DNA of 64,000 nt from Sparassis latifolia (GCA_018466975.1 CM031559.1:558001-622000), one strand, 5' to 3'. Positions 48,295 to 60,546 are shown, counted from the stretch's first letter. The notes: a model not told the origin generated them from the sequence alone. Translations and numbers: made by a program.

Positions 48295-51200
48295 TCACAC
48301 AACTGCAATGACGGTGTCCTCACCGACATTGCTGCCATCACTGTTTGCATTCTCAGGGGTGCTGTGGAGGCTGTCAATGCGAAAGAATTTGATCCCATCG
48401 TGCTCAACGATGGCATCGGCAAACTCGTGTGCTGATGTCACCTCGAGGGAACTGAACAGTTCGAAAAAAACAGCACCATCATTAGAGACAACAGTGCGCT
48501 TCGAGAGGAGTGCCGCAAAGGCGCTGTATTCCATTGCACGATCTTCACCGGTACCGCCCTTCACTATGATGCAGTCATAAACCTCATGGATGGTGGCAAG
48601 GAATGGCCCCGGATGGAAGTGAGTGCCATTGGTAAAAATTCCCCACAGCTGAGGCCAGTCTGGAGGGTGCTTAGTAACATCCTGCAGCAAGCCGCCGACC
48701 ATCTTCGTGATTGTCCTTGGCTTCTGCATCACACCATCCGAACAATAGGACTTTTTGTGGTTATTACCCATGCCCTCGGGACCAGGCCACATGATCATCT
48801 TGCACCGCGAGCAGATGCACGTCTTGTGCTGCAGGACGAGTGAGACCTCACGGATATGCCAACAAACTTGGTGCTTACTGCAGATGTCTTCGATTCACCC
48901 TTTCCATTCTTGATTCAGTCCTGGCACTGCATCATCAGTGCTTCTGCCAGAAGTCATCTGTGTTAGATTGCTTGGCTGAGAGGAGATAGTCGGTGAGTCT
49001 CCGTGAACACGGACAGTAAGGGGAAACACTCAACATGTGTAGTGATTGCCTACAATGCGAGCAATAATCTTGGGCTCCAACTCACCGAGCTTTTCCATAA
49101 GCGCACGCGGTGCCTTTCTTACCATGAGCTGCGCCTGTCCCCTCGATCGATGGAAGGACTCGAGTCGGGCATTGTACTCGCTTGCCACGATGACCCACTT
49201 GCATGGGGTCATGCTAAATGATGCCCACTTCTTCTCTGCGCGCATGTCCATGAACAGATAAAACTCATCATTGCTGCTGATAGACAACGACTTGATGTTC
49301 ATGCTGGTTGACAAGGAAAAAAGCCGCTGAGATGGTGTGAGACCAGAGATGGTGGGAAGAGGCAGATTGCTCGTCGGCAAGAGCTCCTGAGACTTCGCTG
49401 ATGCAGATGCTGCAGCGGGATGTGCCATATTGAAGAAGCTGACCAAGGTGCTAGTGGAAAGGACCCTCGAGTGGGGAACATTAGGGTCAGGTACTACTTG
49501 CTGCCCATGAGAGGATTTTGAACTTGGCGGGAGTGCGGTGCTGATCATAACGTCCGAGTCGGTGATGCATGCAGTGGATGAGACTGTTGATACTTCTTTG
49601 GCAAGCTGTCATACATCAGAAAAAGTATCATATCAGCCACTGTGGTGATCTGCAGCCAATGGCTCGAGTACACTCACCGTCAAGCCAGCTGCCAGCCCAG
49701 GTGTGACTGTTCTTGCCTTCTTGCGATGCCCTTCAGGCCTTGAAGGAGCGCCGTCACTCCCATCCATGTGATGGCCCTCAGAAGCGAAGCTGGTAGCTTC
49801 TGGTTCTGCTCTCCGCTTCGATGGGATGGTCTGTGCGGGCGTGGTGAACTTAAGGAGTTCAAGCCCACTGCGGGAGGCACACCCACGATTTCTGGCACCT
49901 TGAGTCAGGTCTGAACTTGAGGGGCTGACTGCATCCTCGGACCTTGAACTGGCTCCTTGCAGTGCGTGGAGTCGCTGAGATGAGCATGTTGTGTTGTGAA
50001 GTGAATTGCTTCCCACCTTCGTGCCCGTTTCTACTATCACAACCTCGCCTGCTTGCTTCTCACTTGTTGAAGGACCTGCAATCACAACCGCTGGTTCATC
50101 CTGTGCTGATGGCATCACGTCGGCATCGGCACATGCGACACTGCTGGGCACCAAGTTAAGCCGATTTTTGAGTAGGGATTCTCCGGTGAGCATCGCCGAC
50201 TGAATTACATTGCCACTGCGGGGGAGGATAAGCTGTGATCTGCTTGCAGCATCTGTTGCCTGCGGCAGTCCTGCAGGCTGAAACAACAACATAGGGTCGA
50301 TGTCAAGATCGCGAAGCATGGCATCAACCTCTGTGCGATCCTCAGATGAGAGTTCAAATAGCTCTTCACGAGGCTCCTCCTTGATCTTGACCAGATTCTG
50401 ATAATTAGTGACAGATTTTGCGCTAACGAGACTGAAGTTTTCGCCACTGGAAACAGACTTGAGCTCAGGCAATGCACGAAAATGCTTGCGACTGCCAGAT
50501 TCGGGCGGGAGGAGTGAGTTCCACAGCTTCGCCACAGCACCAACTAACCCAATGTAATGTGAGCCAAATGTCGACTTCAGAAATTCTGAGGGCTGTTCAA
50601 AGGTGATCCCGATGCAGATATTGCAGCAGAGGACAAAATCATGGCAGAGGGCACTAAGAACTTCCACGCCACTTGCGTGCGAGCATTGGAGCCCGTTCCA
50701 GCCCTTATGGGACCCCTCGATACGACTTCCATCTGATGCCACATCCTGGCGAATGCACGCTAGGCAGCCCTTCTGCACGTGCGTTAGCTGCTCTTCATGA
50801 GCCTGGGACAGTGTGGTAAGTAGCAGAACAAATATGTTGCAGTGTAGTCTGCTCACCTTAGAGGCCGCCATGCTCCATACTCCTCCTTTGTTCAACCACT
50901 TCTCATATGCTACAACCAGTCTCTTCTCCTGTTCGCGCTGACTCCAATACACAGCCAGGTTATCTTTGTCAGCTCTGGTCTTCAGAACGGAATCGACAAT
51001 GTCCCTTGCAACGGCACTGTACTTCGGATTTTTTGTCCCATTGAGAATACATATAAGGTATCTGGTGATTGTTGTTTTCGCATTAGTGGCTTATTTTAAA
51101 GGTGAGCAAATGGCCTTACCACCTCACAAAGTGCCAGACGTCCAAGACAATGCTGATGTCAGGAAATGGACATTTGATAAACTTCGTGACATGGCAACAG

Positions 51201-52717
51201 TTGTCGACAACGGCCATCGCAGGATCTGGTTCACCGAGCAGCCCAAGGCATGTCTTCAGGCCTCTGAGAACCTCTTTGATCTCGAGACCTTGTTGCGTCT
51301 GACAAAAGCGCTATATTTGGCAAGACGTGAGATGATTGGTCTGTCGAGTGATGTTGGTATGCACCCAGGAAATAATTTCATTATCCTCATTCATCACACT
51401 CACTATACCTCCCTTGAATGCTTTCATCTTGTTTTTCTTCCCATCCATGACCGTCGCCTTGCTCGCGGTACGAAATGTGTTGTCGAGAGAGATGCAAGTC
51501 CCTAAAGGATTGCAGATGGTTAAGCCGTGACAGTGGCCACACACCATCATCACCCACCACTCAATGTCCAAAGGTAATTCTCTGATTCAATTTGTCAGGT
51601 CTTGTCGCTGAATTTGTTGAAAATATCAGTGATTAGGTCATTTGTGATGCATTGGTCACTGTAGCCACTGGTAGTCTTCGGCTTCGAGAATACACGCAGA
51701 GGCTCGGGAGGAACTAAACTCTGCTTGTTGTCTTGCTGCACCTCAACACTTCAAAGGTAAGCCAATTTCTGCCTATTATACTCGAGCAAATGGAGTTCTG
51801 AGATATCGGTCAGGTTAGCTCATGTCATACTGTGTATGTGATTGAACTCACGTTTGATGTTCTCCGCAAGGCCAGCTGCAGTCGTCGATGGCCGCAGCTC
51901 AATGATGAGATCAAATAGGTCATGTGTCACAGCGCAGCACCTCATACAAAATGGCACGGCAGCTGTCGGGTTCGGGTAATTGCCTTCAGTGTATGTACCA
52001 CTAAAATAGTAGATGTTCCTCACCAGGTATTTCCCAGTGTTCGCGCTTCTCCCAGAAGAGGTCACTTGTCGTGGAGAAGCAATACTGGCCGTCTTCATTG
52101 CCCTCACCATGTGCACCATAACGTTTCTCACAGGACTGGCACCAGAGCTGGAAACCTATTGCAGTCTCCTCGCAGAAGATTCCGTGAACCTCACAATGAC
52201 CCGTAGGAGTCCACCCACACCATTTGATGTCTGTGGAGTCGCACTGTGGACATTTTGCAAGCTCCGGGAAGTAAAATGGATGAATGACAGTGAGTGGCTT
52301 CAGGTAAGCTGTCTCAGGAATGATCACAGGTGTTGGATTGCGTGCGAACTGATCAGCATAGGTTGGAGGAACAAACCGAGGACTGTAGAGTGGAATCTTG
52401 TGGCGAAGACCGATGTTTCTTGCCATTTTTGAATTTCCATGCAGTTTCATCAGCTTGTAAATAGTGTTGACATATTCGACAATGTGAGCCTCCCACTCTA
52501 ACTGCTCTGTATATTGAGACTGTGATTGGCGGGACCACTGCCATTGCTTCCAGCGACCTTCGACCTGAGTGCTCAGGGGTAAATGAGTGCGCGCAGTGCA
52601 CAGGCCAGAATGATATACCTCGTCAGCCCAGGTTTTGTCAAAGCCCCATTTTTTCTCTGCGGGTGGAAGTGAGCTCTTTAATTGTGTGAGCACGACTTCT
52701 GGTTGGAAGGCAGACAT
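48295..52717 (-). pseudogene. DDE-transposase-like gene with zinc ribbon, inactivated
   Basis: A large multi-exon gene of a family repeated in Agaricomycete genomes; I recall it as carrying DUF6729. In order: N-terminal domain with H-P-F-Y-F-P-E-L-A-K, a zinc ribbon (C-P-Q-C-D-S-T; W-C-Q-S-C-E-K-R), F-D-L-I-I-E-L-R-P-S-T-T, then L-D-N-T-F-R-T-A-S-K-A (51471-51491), A-V-V-D-N-C-C-H-V (about 51,190-51,214) and D-G-S-R-I-E-G-S-H-K (50711-50735). Asp, Asp and Glu there could form a DDE triad (inference). A disordered part and a C-terminal domain (C-S-R-C-K-M-I-M-W-P-G-P) follow. Introns join well, for example N-I-K/Q-L-H-L-L-E-Y. Three in-frame stops remain: TGA at 51751-51753, TGA at 51595-51597 and TGATGA at 48932-48937. 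It is therefore probably dead. Confidence 0.7.
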
Positions 52718-52962
52718 GTCGAGCAAAGGCAATTGTGCTGAGGTGGCAGGAGTTAAGATGCCACCGAGGACGCGCTCACTTCTGCTTTGTTATGACTTTA
52801 TTTTGAGTGACTCAAGACTCAAATCGGGCAGAAATGGTATGAGGAAATTACTGTAATACAATCATACAAACTTTAGAAGTACATGAGGCATGCCGGCTTT
52901 GTTTCAGCTGCTAGAGACCCCCGTTCAGAACTTGTTTCATTATTCAGTACCAACAACTCCAC

Positions 52963-53658
52963 TCAAACCTCCCTAATGCCGAGGAGACGTGCATACAAGT
53001 AGTCCTCTCCCTGGAACCTGATGCACTCGAGGTGGAATAAAACATGAACAGGTGTCTCAAAAGGCACCTTAGTGTCACTTGAAGGAACACAACGCTCTCC
53101 AGAATTGTCGTAGAGCGGAAAGGTGTCCTCGACAGACTGCATTGTCAAGACAACATTAGCCGAATATATTTAAAATGTAGTACGGCATACCTGTCCAGCC
53201 GATGGGCACCAGCCAACCTGGATCTTGACAGAGTTGGTCTCCGGGTCCATACAAATCGTGTGGACAGTGTCCATGGGAGTGGGAATTGCCACGATAATCG
53301 CTTCCAAGCCACACATCACATTCTGCCAGTGAAGAAGCGACACCTTGTCTGGACGTGCTTTGATCCAGCAGGAGTACGCAGTCAAACTCTCCTCATTCTC
53401 CGGGAAGAGGCACTCATCTCCGAATTTGGTCAGGTAGCAGTCATCGACTGCAATCTGGCCAATCACCTCAAAAAGGACCGGAGAAGTCTTGATGTTGCCA
53501 GCTTCAGGCACGGTGGTCTGCGGAAGGTTGAGGTGCATGAAACAGGAAGATCGGTTCAGTCCAACAGGCTTAAAGAAAATATTGGCAAAGGAGTGGCTCT
53601 CAGGGCACTCCAATGAAAAAATAGATTCCTGGTAAACACGGTCGAGATCGGACGGCAT
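52963..53658 (-). CDS. Hypothetical protein beside the transposase-like gene
   Basis: Exons 53658-53191 and 53136-52963, 54-bp intron, 213 aa, phase 0. An in-frame ATG at 53733 would add 25 residues. No domain recognised. It has several cysteines (W-Q-N-V-M-C-G-L-E; H-L-E-C-I-R-F) and reads like a compact globular protein with no signal peptide or membrane segment. A TATATAAGG box on the minus strand lies at about 53,831-53,839. It runs the same way as the transposase-like gene, 246 bp before its ATG, so it may be a second gene of that element or a cellular gene next to it. Unlike its neighbour it has no visible lesions. Confidence 0.6.
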
Positions 53659-53733
53659 GCTGAATGCTGTATAGCGCGAGTGCGAGCACGATAATGGTGC
53701 AGAGTCAAGAAGATGGAGGCCAGGGGCATGCAC

Positions 53734-54573
53734 CTTGATCGTTCAATAGGGGTACTTGTAAGCAACTGTGCCTCGGGCTACGAGTAGAAGAGGATAGAAA
53801 TTAGTTAGCTACCTAGGAGCCTGTTTAGCTCCTTATATACTGTAAACTAAAAGACTAGAAACTACCAGACCATTCTCGAGACATTGTCCTTACTAATCCT
53901 AACCCTACGGACCTTTCCCGGACCTTTCCGTAGATGCCGGATTGCTAATCCGCATACCTTCAACAGTACTCCCTGCTCATGTTTGGACTGCGCAGTGGGC
54001 ACCAGAGAACGCCACCGGTACTCAGATATTCAACGCACTGCTTACTTCGCAGCGGCGGTGCTGCTTCGAAGATCTGAAGCTCTGCGATTGCATTTTAAGT
54101 GCGAGATCTCGGCACTCAGCCGCATCAATCTCCAGAACCCTTATTAGGAAATGACGCTCAAGTTCAACTATCTACGTTTGATTCAAAATATATTGCATTT
54201 GCCGCATGAAAACACCCCTAGTCATGAGCAACCACAAGCCACATAAGGTCATACTCATTACCGTGAACCCGCGGACCTGAGTTTGAGAGAAAATGGCAGT
54301 GCTCAAACTACGCAGTGGCCAAAACCCTTGGTACATTTTTGGGCGTCCTCGCGGACAGCCCTTGGCGTTTTCCGGCCCGCCTTGGAAAACCCTTGGAATG
54401 ACTAATTTGCCGTATCTCAGGGTGACACCTCATAGCCGCATGTCGACTCTTCTTGTGCATGCGTCTTCGACTGATCTGCACGCACTTGTGATGCAGACGC
54501 TTCGGGCTGCCATGAAAATATATTTCTGCTCCTCAGCACTTGTCCTACGCGTCCACGTCACGACCCACCCACT
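53734..54573. other. Intergenic
   Basis: Contains the TATA box of the preceding minus-strand gene. A plus-strand frame at 54,293-54,616 has no domain. No other feature. Confidence 0.4.
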
Positions 54574-55553
54574 ATGCCCCTGCCCTCGAAATCGAAAAGA
54601 GAAGATAAAAGAGTAAGGTTTTATTGTATACGAGACTCATTGCGCTGTTCTAACCAACAGTTCATCTAGTATGAGTATCAGAAGCAGAAAGTTCCCTGTT
54701 GGTGTGAAGGATGCAAAGGCAAACACGTACCTCAGTACACGCAGCGTGATCACCAAACCAGGCCTCGATACAACTCGGAGAAGCAGTCAGACGATGAGCG
54801 CGGGTCCGTCAAGCTAGGAGCCACAGGGATACTCAAGAAACTTGCGAAAAAACTTAAGCTGAGTCCGAAGAAGAATAGCACCCTGTCTACAGCATCGCCT
54901 CCTTCGCCCTCGCAGACACCTCAGCCCGGTTCAAGACCTTACAGTATTGGGGAGGCAGAGGCGTGCAATCGCACTATCAGTGCTCACTTTCATCGCCTAT
55001 GCCTGTGGATTTCTCCAACGATCCCTCGTATGCCCCCAAACTGTGCCAGAGTGATAGCGCTAACATATTGCTCGCCGTTGAACCCGAAGATAGTATTTTG
55101 GAGCACAGCAGAGAAGCTGCGTCTCGCGTGTTGCGTCACACAGAGTAAACTGTCTGATAATGTAATTCTAAAGTTCTGCCGTATCATGGTGAACCTGCGC
55201 TCAACTTGCGAGTGTCGCAAAGTGCTCCGGTTGCAGACGACACCTCATCTGGCAGTGCCCGCGCTTCGCAAGAATCCGTTCTCAGCTATGCCACCCCTCG
55301 TACCGCTATATCACCTGCGCCCGATCTGGGTGTGCAGTTTGATGTCGACGTGAACGATCCTGACGCACACAATCAGTTAGGTCCGAATCTGGCCTTGGAT
55401 GCGAACGTACAGCCTGCTATCCATTTTGTGATCGAACGAGGGTGCTCACAGGTTTACGTGGGTGTGGGAAGACGCGACTACGTCCCTCTAGAACAGCGTC
55501 CGGGCATCCAGGACGCAAGGCAGACCCCTTCTGCGGTCGAGCATGGAGGGTGA
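54574..55553 (+). pseudogene. Decayed N-terminus of a transposase-type protein
   Basis: ATG 54574 (M-P-L-P-S-K-S-K-R-E-D-K-R), a 48-bp intron, then F-I-stop-Y-E-Y-Q-K-Q-K-V-P-C-W-C-E-G-C-K-G-K-H-V. The C-x-C-x2-C...T-x2-D-H cluster is the zinc motif that opens many Agaricomycete Tnp2/Plavaka-type transposase proteins, as I recall them. The TAG at 54667-54669 stands where CAG or GAG would be expected. The frame then slips near 54,965 and again near 55,150 to 55,200. No transposase core follows. A truncated relic. Confidence 0.55.
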
Positions 55554-56569
55554 GTGAGGAGCGACTGCGACGGATGTGATGTGCGACTGAGTGCTACATA
55601 TTTATTTCAGGATCACGAAACGCTCTATGCTAGTGAGCTTCGAGGGAAAGGCGAGACTATAATATGTATGCTTGTGTAGTAAGTTGGATACATGTTGAAA
55701 TACATCTGGAGATGACCTTGATATGGTCGAGAGTGGAGGATGAGGTTATCATGCTGATTAAACATTCAGTCGACCGTGTCTCTACGCCAATGGGCCAGCA
55801 GCGCCACTTGTCTCAGTCATGGCCACAAGTTCTTTGTCGTTGGTTTAACTGCATGACCGCGCACGATGCCTGTCCTCTATACTGTGAGTAGCATCCACCA
55901 ACGCCTGTCAAACGCTCACGTTGTTGAAGACTTGCCTGTTTCGGTATTTCGGGGGTACACTTAGAACAGACGTAGCGTAGAGAGCACATCAGGAAAACTC
56001 CATTTGACCTCATTACATGTCTTACCTGCCTTTTTTGGGCCTTTTTCGTCTTACTTGTCTTGAATTAAGAGGTGGACCTCATTATTTTAAGACCGGCCTG
56101 TCTTGCACTTTTTCAAAACAAGACGTAATAAAAATCTATGTAGTGTATGTTTTAGAATACCTTTGCTTACGTGTATTCCAGACCTAACACCTCCAGAATC
56201 CCAACAAACAAGTCCTCCAGAAATGTAAGAAAAATTGCAAAAAAGGCAATTAAGACAGTAAGACAAAAAGTAGAGGGGAGTTTTGCTGATGCATATCCAC
56301 AGCTATTTTGAGCGAACTGACCTCTTACCTGCTGCAGTTTGCGAGAGGTTAACGTTGGCCATTCACCGTGCAGAACTGCTGATGATTTTTGCATAGGGAG
56401 AGATGTCGCAAACTCGCGTGACCTCATCAAGGCTACCAGTAAACCTACAATACTATGCACAGCTGGTACGACATAATGTGACACATGTACATTCTGAGGT
56501 AAAAATGCATACGGCGGCAATAGCAGAAAACGAGTATAAAGGGAGCTGTCTAAGAATTTCAGGGGCACC
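55554..56569. other. Intergenic
   Basis: 3' flanks of the relic and the HNH gene. Short frames only. Confidence 0.45.
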
Positions 56570-57897
56570 TTAATGAACAGCGACTTGTCTGCCGCTGTGA
56601 AGTAGCGCATCCTGCAACACATGAGCAGAGCCACCATCAGAGGCCAATACTTTCAACTCTTCCATGTCTCTGAAGATCGCATCTATATACTCTCCCGCTC
56701 CAGAAAGATGAGCCACCTTGGCGCATGTCGCGTGGAGTCGAAGAAGACGCGAATCGGGTAATGGAAGACTAGCATTGGTAGTCGTGAGCTGGATCACAGG
56801 ATTGTTGAGGTCTACACCGAGCGAAGTCAAAACGCTATCCCAACGGGCGCACAGCCGATAGCGATCCGTGCCCTATTTTTTGACTGTTCAACCACACTGT
56901 TGACCAAGATATAGATTGGGACGCACAATTTCTTCGAACCATATTTGAAGCATGTCAAAGAATATATGAACATCCACAGACATGGTCATCACATTTGGGA
57001 GGCGATGGATTCCTTGTCCGTTCAATTCGTTGTCGACTACGTTGACCTTGCCAAAACGATCCAGAACTGCCCACGCGGAGGCGGCGTAGCTTCGCTGAGT
57101 AGAGTAGGTTCTATCAGGTGAAGACACAGAAGCACCTGATAGTAGAACCACACCTTTGTGCTACCCTCTTGGATATTTGCGTTCGTCGATTCAGCGATTA
57201 TATGTGCAAGCTCTGTGGGTGCGATAGGCGCTGGAGCTATGAATGTCTCATCCTCCGGGTATCTGCTTATTGCCGTGGCAGCATCGTATCTTCCTGTGAC
57301 AACGCATCGATAGTTATCGCGAACGAGACACTTACCAGTGAGATGGAATATCTAAGTCAGATGGGGGGGTCACCGGCCGATGCAAGATGAAACTTACAAG
57401 CAATTTGGCAGCCCTATGGTCCTGAGGGGCCTCCTCGAGCAACTGATTTATCTGCTCTGCGGTCATATTGAATGATGGTCGGGAAGGATGTGTCGACACA
57501 GTAGGTGTTGCACCCTTCGCGGACTTGACTACAAGTCCCGAGAATCATCAGCACATTAGGACCAAACATTGTCGATACTAGCACGAGCCAACTTACAGAC
57601 ACGAATGAAGTGGTGTTCATAAAACTGCGCGAGAGCCGCCAAACGGTCCTGAGTATCGGAAGCTGATGTACACGTCTGGATTTCCCTCGCCACATTGAGG
57701 CGACCTTCCGGAGTGGGTGCTTCTAACATCATGTATCCCAGGAGACGTCCGCACAACTGTGGCGTTCTCTTGCTCGTGCGAACTTCATCAGATACTACCT
57801 CACTCCAGTCAAGGAGTCTTTCCAGATGGCGACAGGTGTTGTAGGCAGCCTCCTCAGGCCCACTATATGGGTTGGGAGGGAGGGGTTTACCGGGCAT
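56570..57897 (-). CDS. HNH-nuclease-domain protein
   Basis: Member of a basidiomycete family with an HNH endonuclease-like domain; targets unknown. Exon 1 is 57897-57597 (P-L-P-P-N-P-Y start, then A-L-A-Q-F-Y-E-H-H-F-I-R-V). Splicing continues with S-F-N-M-T-A-E-Q-I-N-Q-L and D-H-R-A-A-K-L-L, then C-L-V-R-D-N-Y-R-C-V-V-T-G-R-Y-D. The HNH core is E-L-A-H-I-I (first His), H-R-L-P-N-V-M-T-M (Asn) and D-V-H-I-F-F-D (last His). The end is C-A-K-V-A-H-L-S-G-A-G-E-Y-I. The junction near 56,880 is unclear (a stop TGA and a short AT-rich gap), so that intron may be mis-set or carry a lesion. An LTR retrotransposon sits 95 bp before the ATG. Confidence 0.75.
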
Positions 57898-57992
57898 GAC
57901 GATGCACTGGTAGGAGTTGCTGCAGGTCCGAGTCCTGCCGCCCGGAGTGGAAACGTGCTGTCCGAGTTGCGAGCCACGTGCCATACCCCTGC

Positions 57993-58385
57993 TGTTGGGC
58001 CCGACGACGTGTTCGGTTTGGTCTTGTTGTGTCCCTTCCGAAAATGGTATGTCTCCGTTTCATTTTGAGGAGATCTTGTACGACATATTCTCGACTCAGT
58101 TCCCCTATTCCTAGTCATACGATTTCGTCATTTCCTGACCCTCTGACAAGTCACCCGCTACGTATGACGACTCGTCCTTATTCCCATCGAGATTCTGACT
58201 CTCGTAGCATCGATCCCACAGCTCGGCTTGTCTCTCGCTGACTACACTTATCTCTGTACTGACTCAGACCGATTGTACTGTACGAGTATTTAAGTAGGCC
58301 GAGAACGACGAATACACCAGAATTCTCTCGCCCCGTTTCGCAGTCTCACCGGTCTGAGCTCCGTAAGAAATAGGGCGATACCACA
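57993..58385 (+). repeat. 5' LTR
   Basis: TG...CA-bounded direct repeat. GAGTATTTAAGTAGGC near 58,290 is a likely TATA-type signal for the transcript. Confidence 0.9.
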
Positions 58386-58400
58386 CTTGATCAAGTGTGG
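58381..58400. other. 20-bp perfect palindrome across LTR/internal border
   Basis: CCACACTTGATCAAGTGTGG spans the end of the 5' LTR and the place where a primer-binding site should start. No TGG-type tRNA primer site follows. Confidence 0.85.
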
Positions 58401-58595
58401 GGTTACCTGCAGCAGCCTCATACTTCGAGACAGGACTCTCGCCGTTGATCGAGCTTCACTCTCCTCAGCTAATATCTTTCTGTCGACACTGTTCTTGGCG
58501 TCGCCGTTCTCCCGTTGACGTTCACCCCCTTCGCACTCAGTGGTACGCCGTTTATTGTAGTACTACACCTTCCTATTTCGTACTAAGTGCGCGCT

Positions 58596-60546
58596 ATGGA
58601 TCCTCAGGCTCAGCTCGCGCGCTTGCTGCTGGCCTTCCGAGGACACCTATCACGCTCTCGAGGCAATCCTTCGTGATCTTGACCACCGCATTACTCACGC
58701 TCAGGCCCCAGCCCTTTCTGCCGACGATATCCGCATTGCCCTCGAACACGGTTTTGCGAACGCCCAATTCAATCTCCCTCCGGCACATTTTACTCTCCCG
58801 CCTGCTCCTCCTCCGCCACCTGTTTCCGTGCGTCCCGGCCAATTCAAGGTCGACCTCGCACATTTCCACGGCAAGGATAGCGACGATCTTGGTGCTTGGC
58901 TGACGTTGATCGAGGATTACCTCCGAGGTCAGCACATTCCTGAGGTGGATTGGCCGTTACAAGTCCCGATGCTGTTCCGTGGTGAGGCTCAGCGTTGGTA
59001 CGTTGCACAGAAGAAGAAGATCGGGCGCGGCTTTACCTGGGCTGAGTTGCGAAAGGCTCTGACAGACAAGTTCGATACGCCGTTGCGTGTTGAGACTCTG
59101 CGCAATGAGCTGCGTTCTGTTCCTTGGAAAGGGAACCTTACTCGATATGCTGCCGCTTTCCGCGACCTCGAGACTCAGATTCCTGAGGTTGACATGACAT
59201 TTGGTGACCGCTTGTCGAATTTTCTCAGCCGTCTTCCAGTCGAGTTTGCGAAGGACATCCGCCGCGACAAGCCGAAGAATGTCGAGGAGATGTATTTTTC
59301 GGCGCGTGAGATTGAACGCCTCTCAAACCTTCATCATGTCCCTGCGCAGCATCAGAACAACACAAACGGTTTCCGCAAGAAGACGAAAGGGTTTACTCAC
59401 CGTCTTTTTTCATCATCTTCGTCTTCTCCGTCTGCCGCATCATCCTCACCTTCGGCTCCTCCTACGTCTTCGTCACCATCTACTGGTCCAGTTCCGATGG
59501 ACCTTGATGCGATGGAACAGCCGCCACCACTGAAGACGAAGGATCGGGTTAGCCGTGTACGTTGCTTTAACTGCAATGGCCTTGGCCATTATAGCCGAAA
59601 TTGTCGCTTACCTCGGAAACGTCGTCCTCCGCAGGAGTTGAACCTCTTCGAGGGAAGCGAGCCCCCGCTGTTCACTGATTGCTGCGAGGAACCGTTGGAG
59701 TTATCAGTGCTTGATCTATCCGATGATGCACCTGAACCTCATTTATTGCCCACCTATGCTGTCCAGCTCGCTCCCAGTGTCAATGCGAAGCCTCTTCAGC
59801 TCGCGTCGGCCATTATTGATACTGGTGCCGCCTACTGCTATATCAAGCCGTCAGTTGTCAGAAGGGCTAATCTTACGACGTACCCTATGACGGCTCATTC
59901 TGTTCGCGGTGCGGGTGCCACTACCACGTCAGCTTGGGCTCATTTCGCCATCAAAATTGGGGGTTGGCAGAAGCCGATTTGCGCATTCATCTTGGACACC
60001 GATACACTGCGCTTCGACATGGTTATCGGCCAAGAATGGCTGCAGAAGTATAATGCGCAGCCTGATTGGGCTACGCGCTCTTGGTTCTTGACGGATCCAC
60101 GTACTTGTCAGGTTGTACGGCTGCATGCCATGACTGTACAGCAGCCTCTTCCCCTGCCGCGCGTCGCTGGAGCCGCTGCATCAAACCGTTGGGCTTCTCT
60201 TGTAGCTGCCCCATTGGAGTTGTACTCGTTAGCTGAAGAACCTGTAACTGAGTCTCCGCAGGAAACCTCTGGCCACAAATCCCCACTAGCGAAGATCAAA
60301 TCGTTTGGTGCGCGCTTGCATGCGCGTATGAAGGCAAAGTTTCCACGGTTATTTCGTACGAAGCTTGGTGCACCACCGGCAGGTCGATGTGAACATGTCA
60401 TCGATGTGACTGGAACACGACCAATTCGTGCGCATGGGCGTCCTTTATCGCCACCGGAGCACGAGGAGGTTCGGAAGTTTGTTGTGACGAAGGTCTGCGG
60501 GATGGAATTATTGAACCGAGCAAGTCTCCGTGGTCCGCGCCATTGA
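58596..60546 (+). pseudogene. gag and aspartic protease of the retrotransposon
   Basis: ATG 58596 (M-D-P-Q-A-Q-L-A-R) is one base out of frame with the main gag frame, which resumes as D-T-Y-H-A-L-E-A-I-L near 58,640. Gag then reads through a capsid-like region (W-P-L-Q-V-P-M-L-F-R-G-E-A-Q-R-W-Y), a Ser-rich linker and one zinc knuckle C-F-N-C-N-G-L-G-H-Y-S-R-N-C (about 59,563-59,604). The protease active site is I-I-D-T-G-A (about 59,812-59,829) with V-I-G-Q-E-W-L later. The frame fails near 60,490: E-E-V-R-K-F-V should pass into E-G-L-R-D-G-I-I-E-P but does so only after a shift. Confidence 0.88.

Noticed and set aside
60543..60546. Programmed frameshift between gag-protease and RT
   Set aside because: The break falls inside the conserved start of RT, not at a gag/pol border, and comes with two other shifts; decay or sequencing error is more likely.
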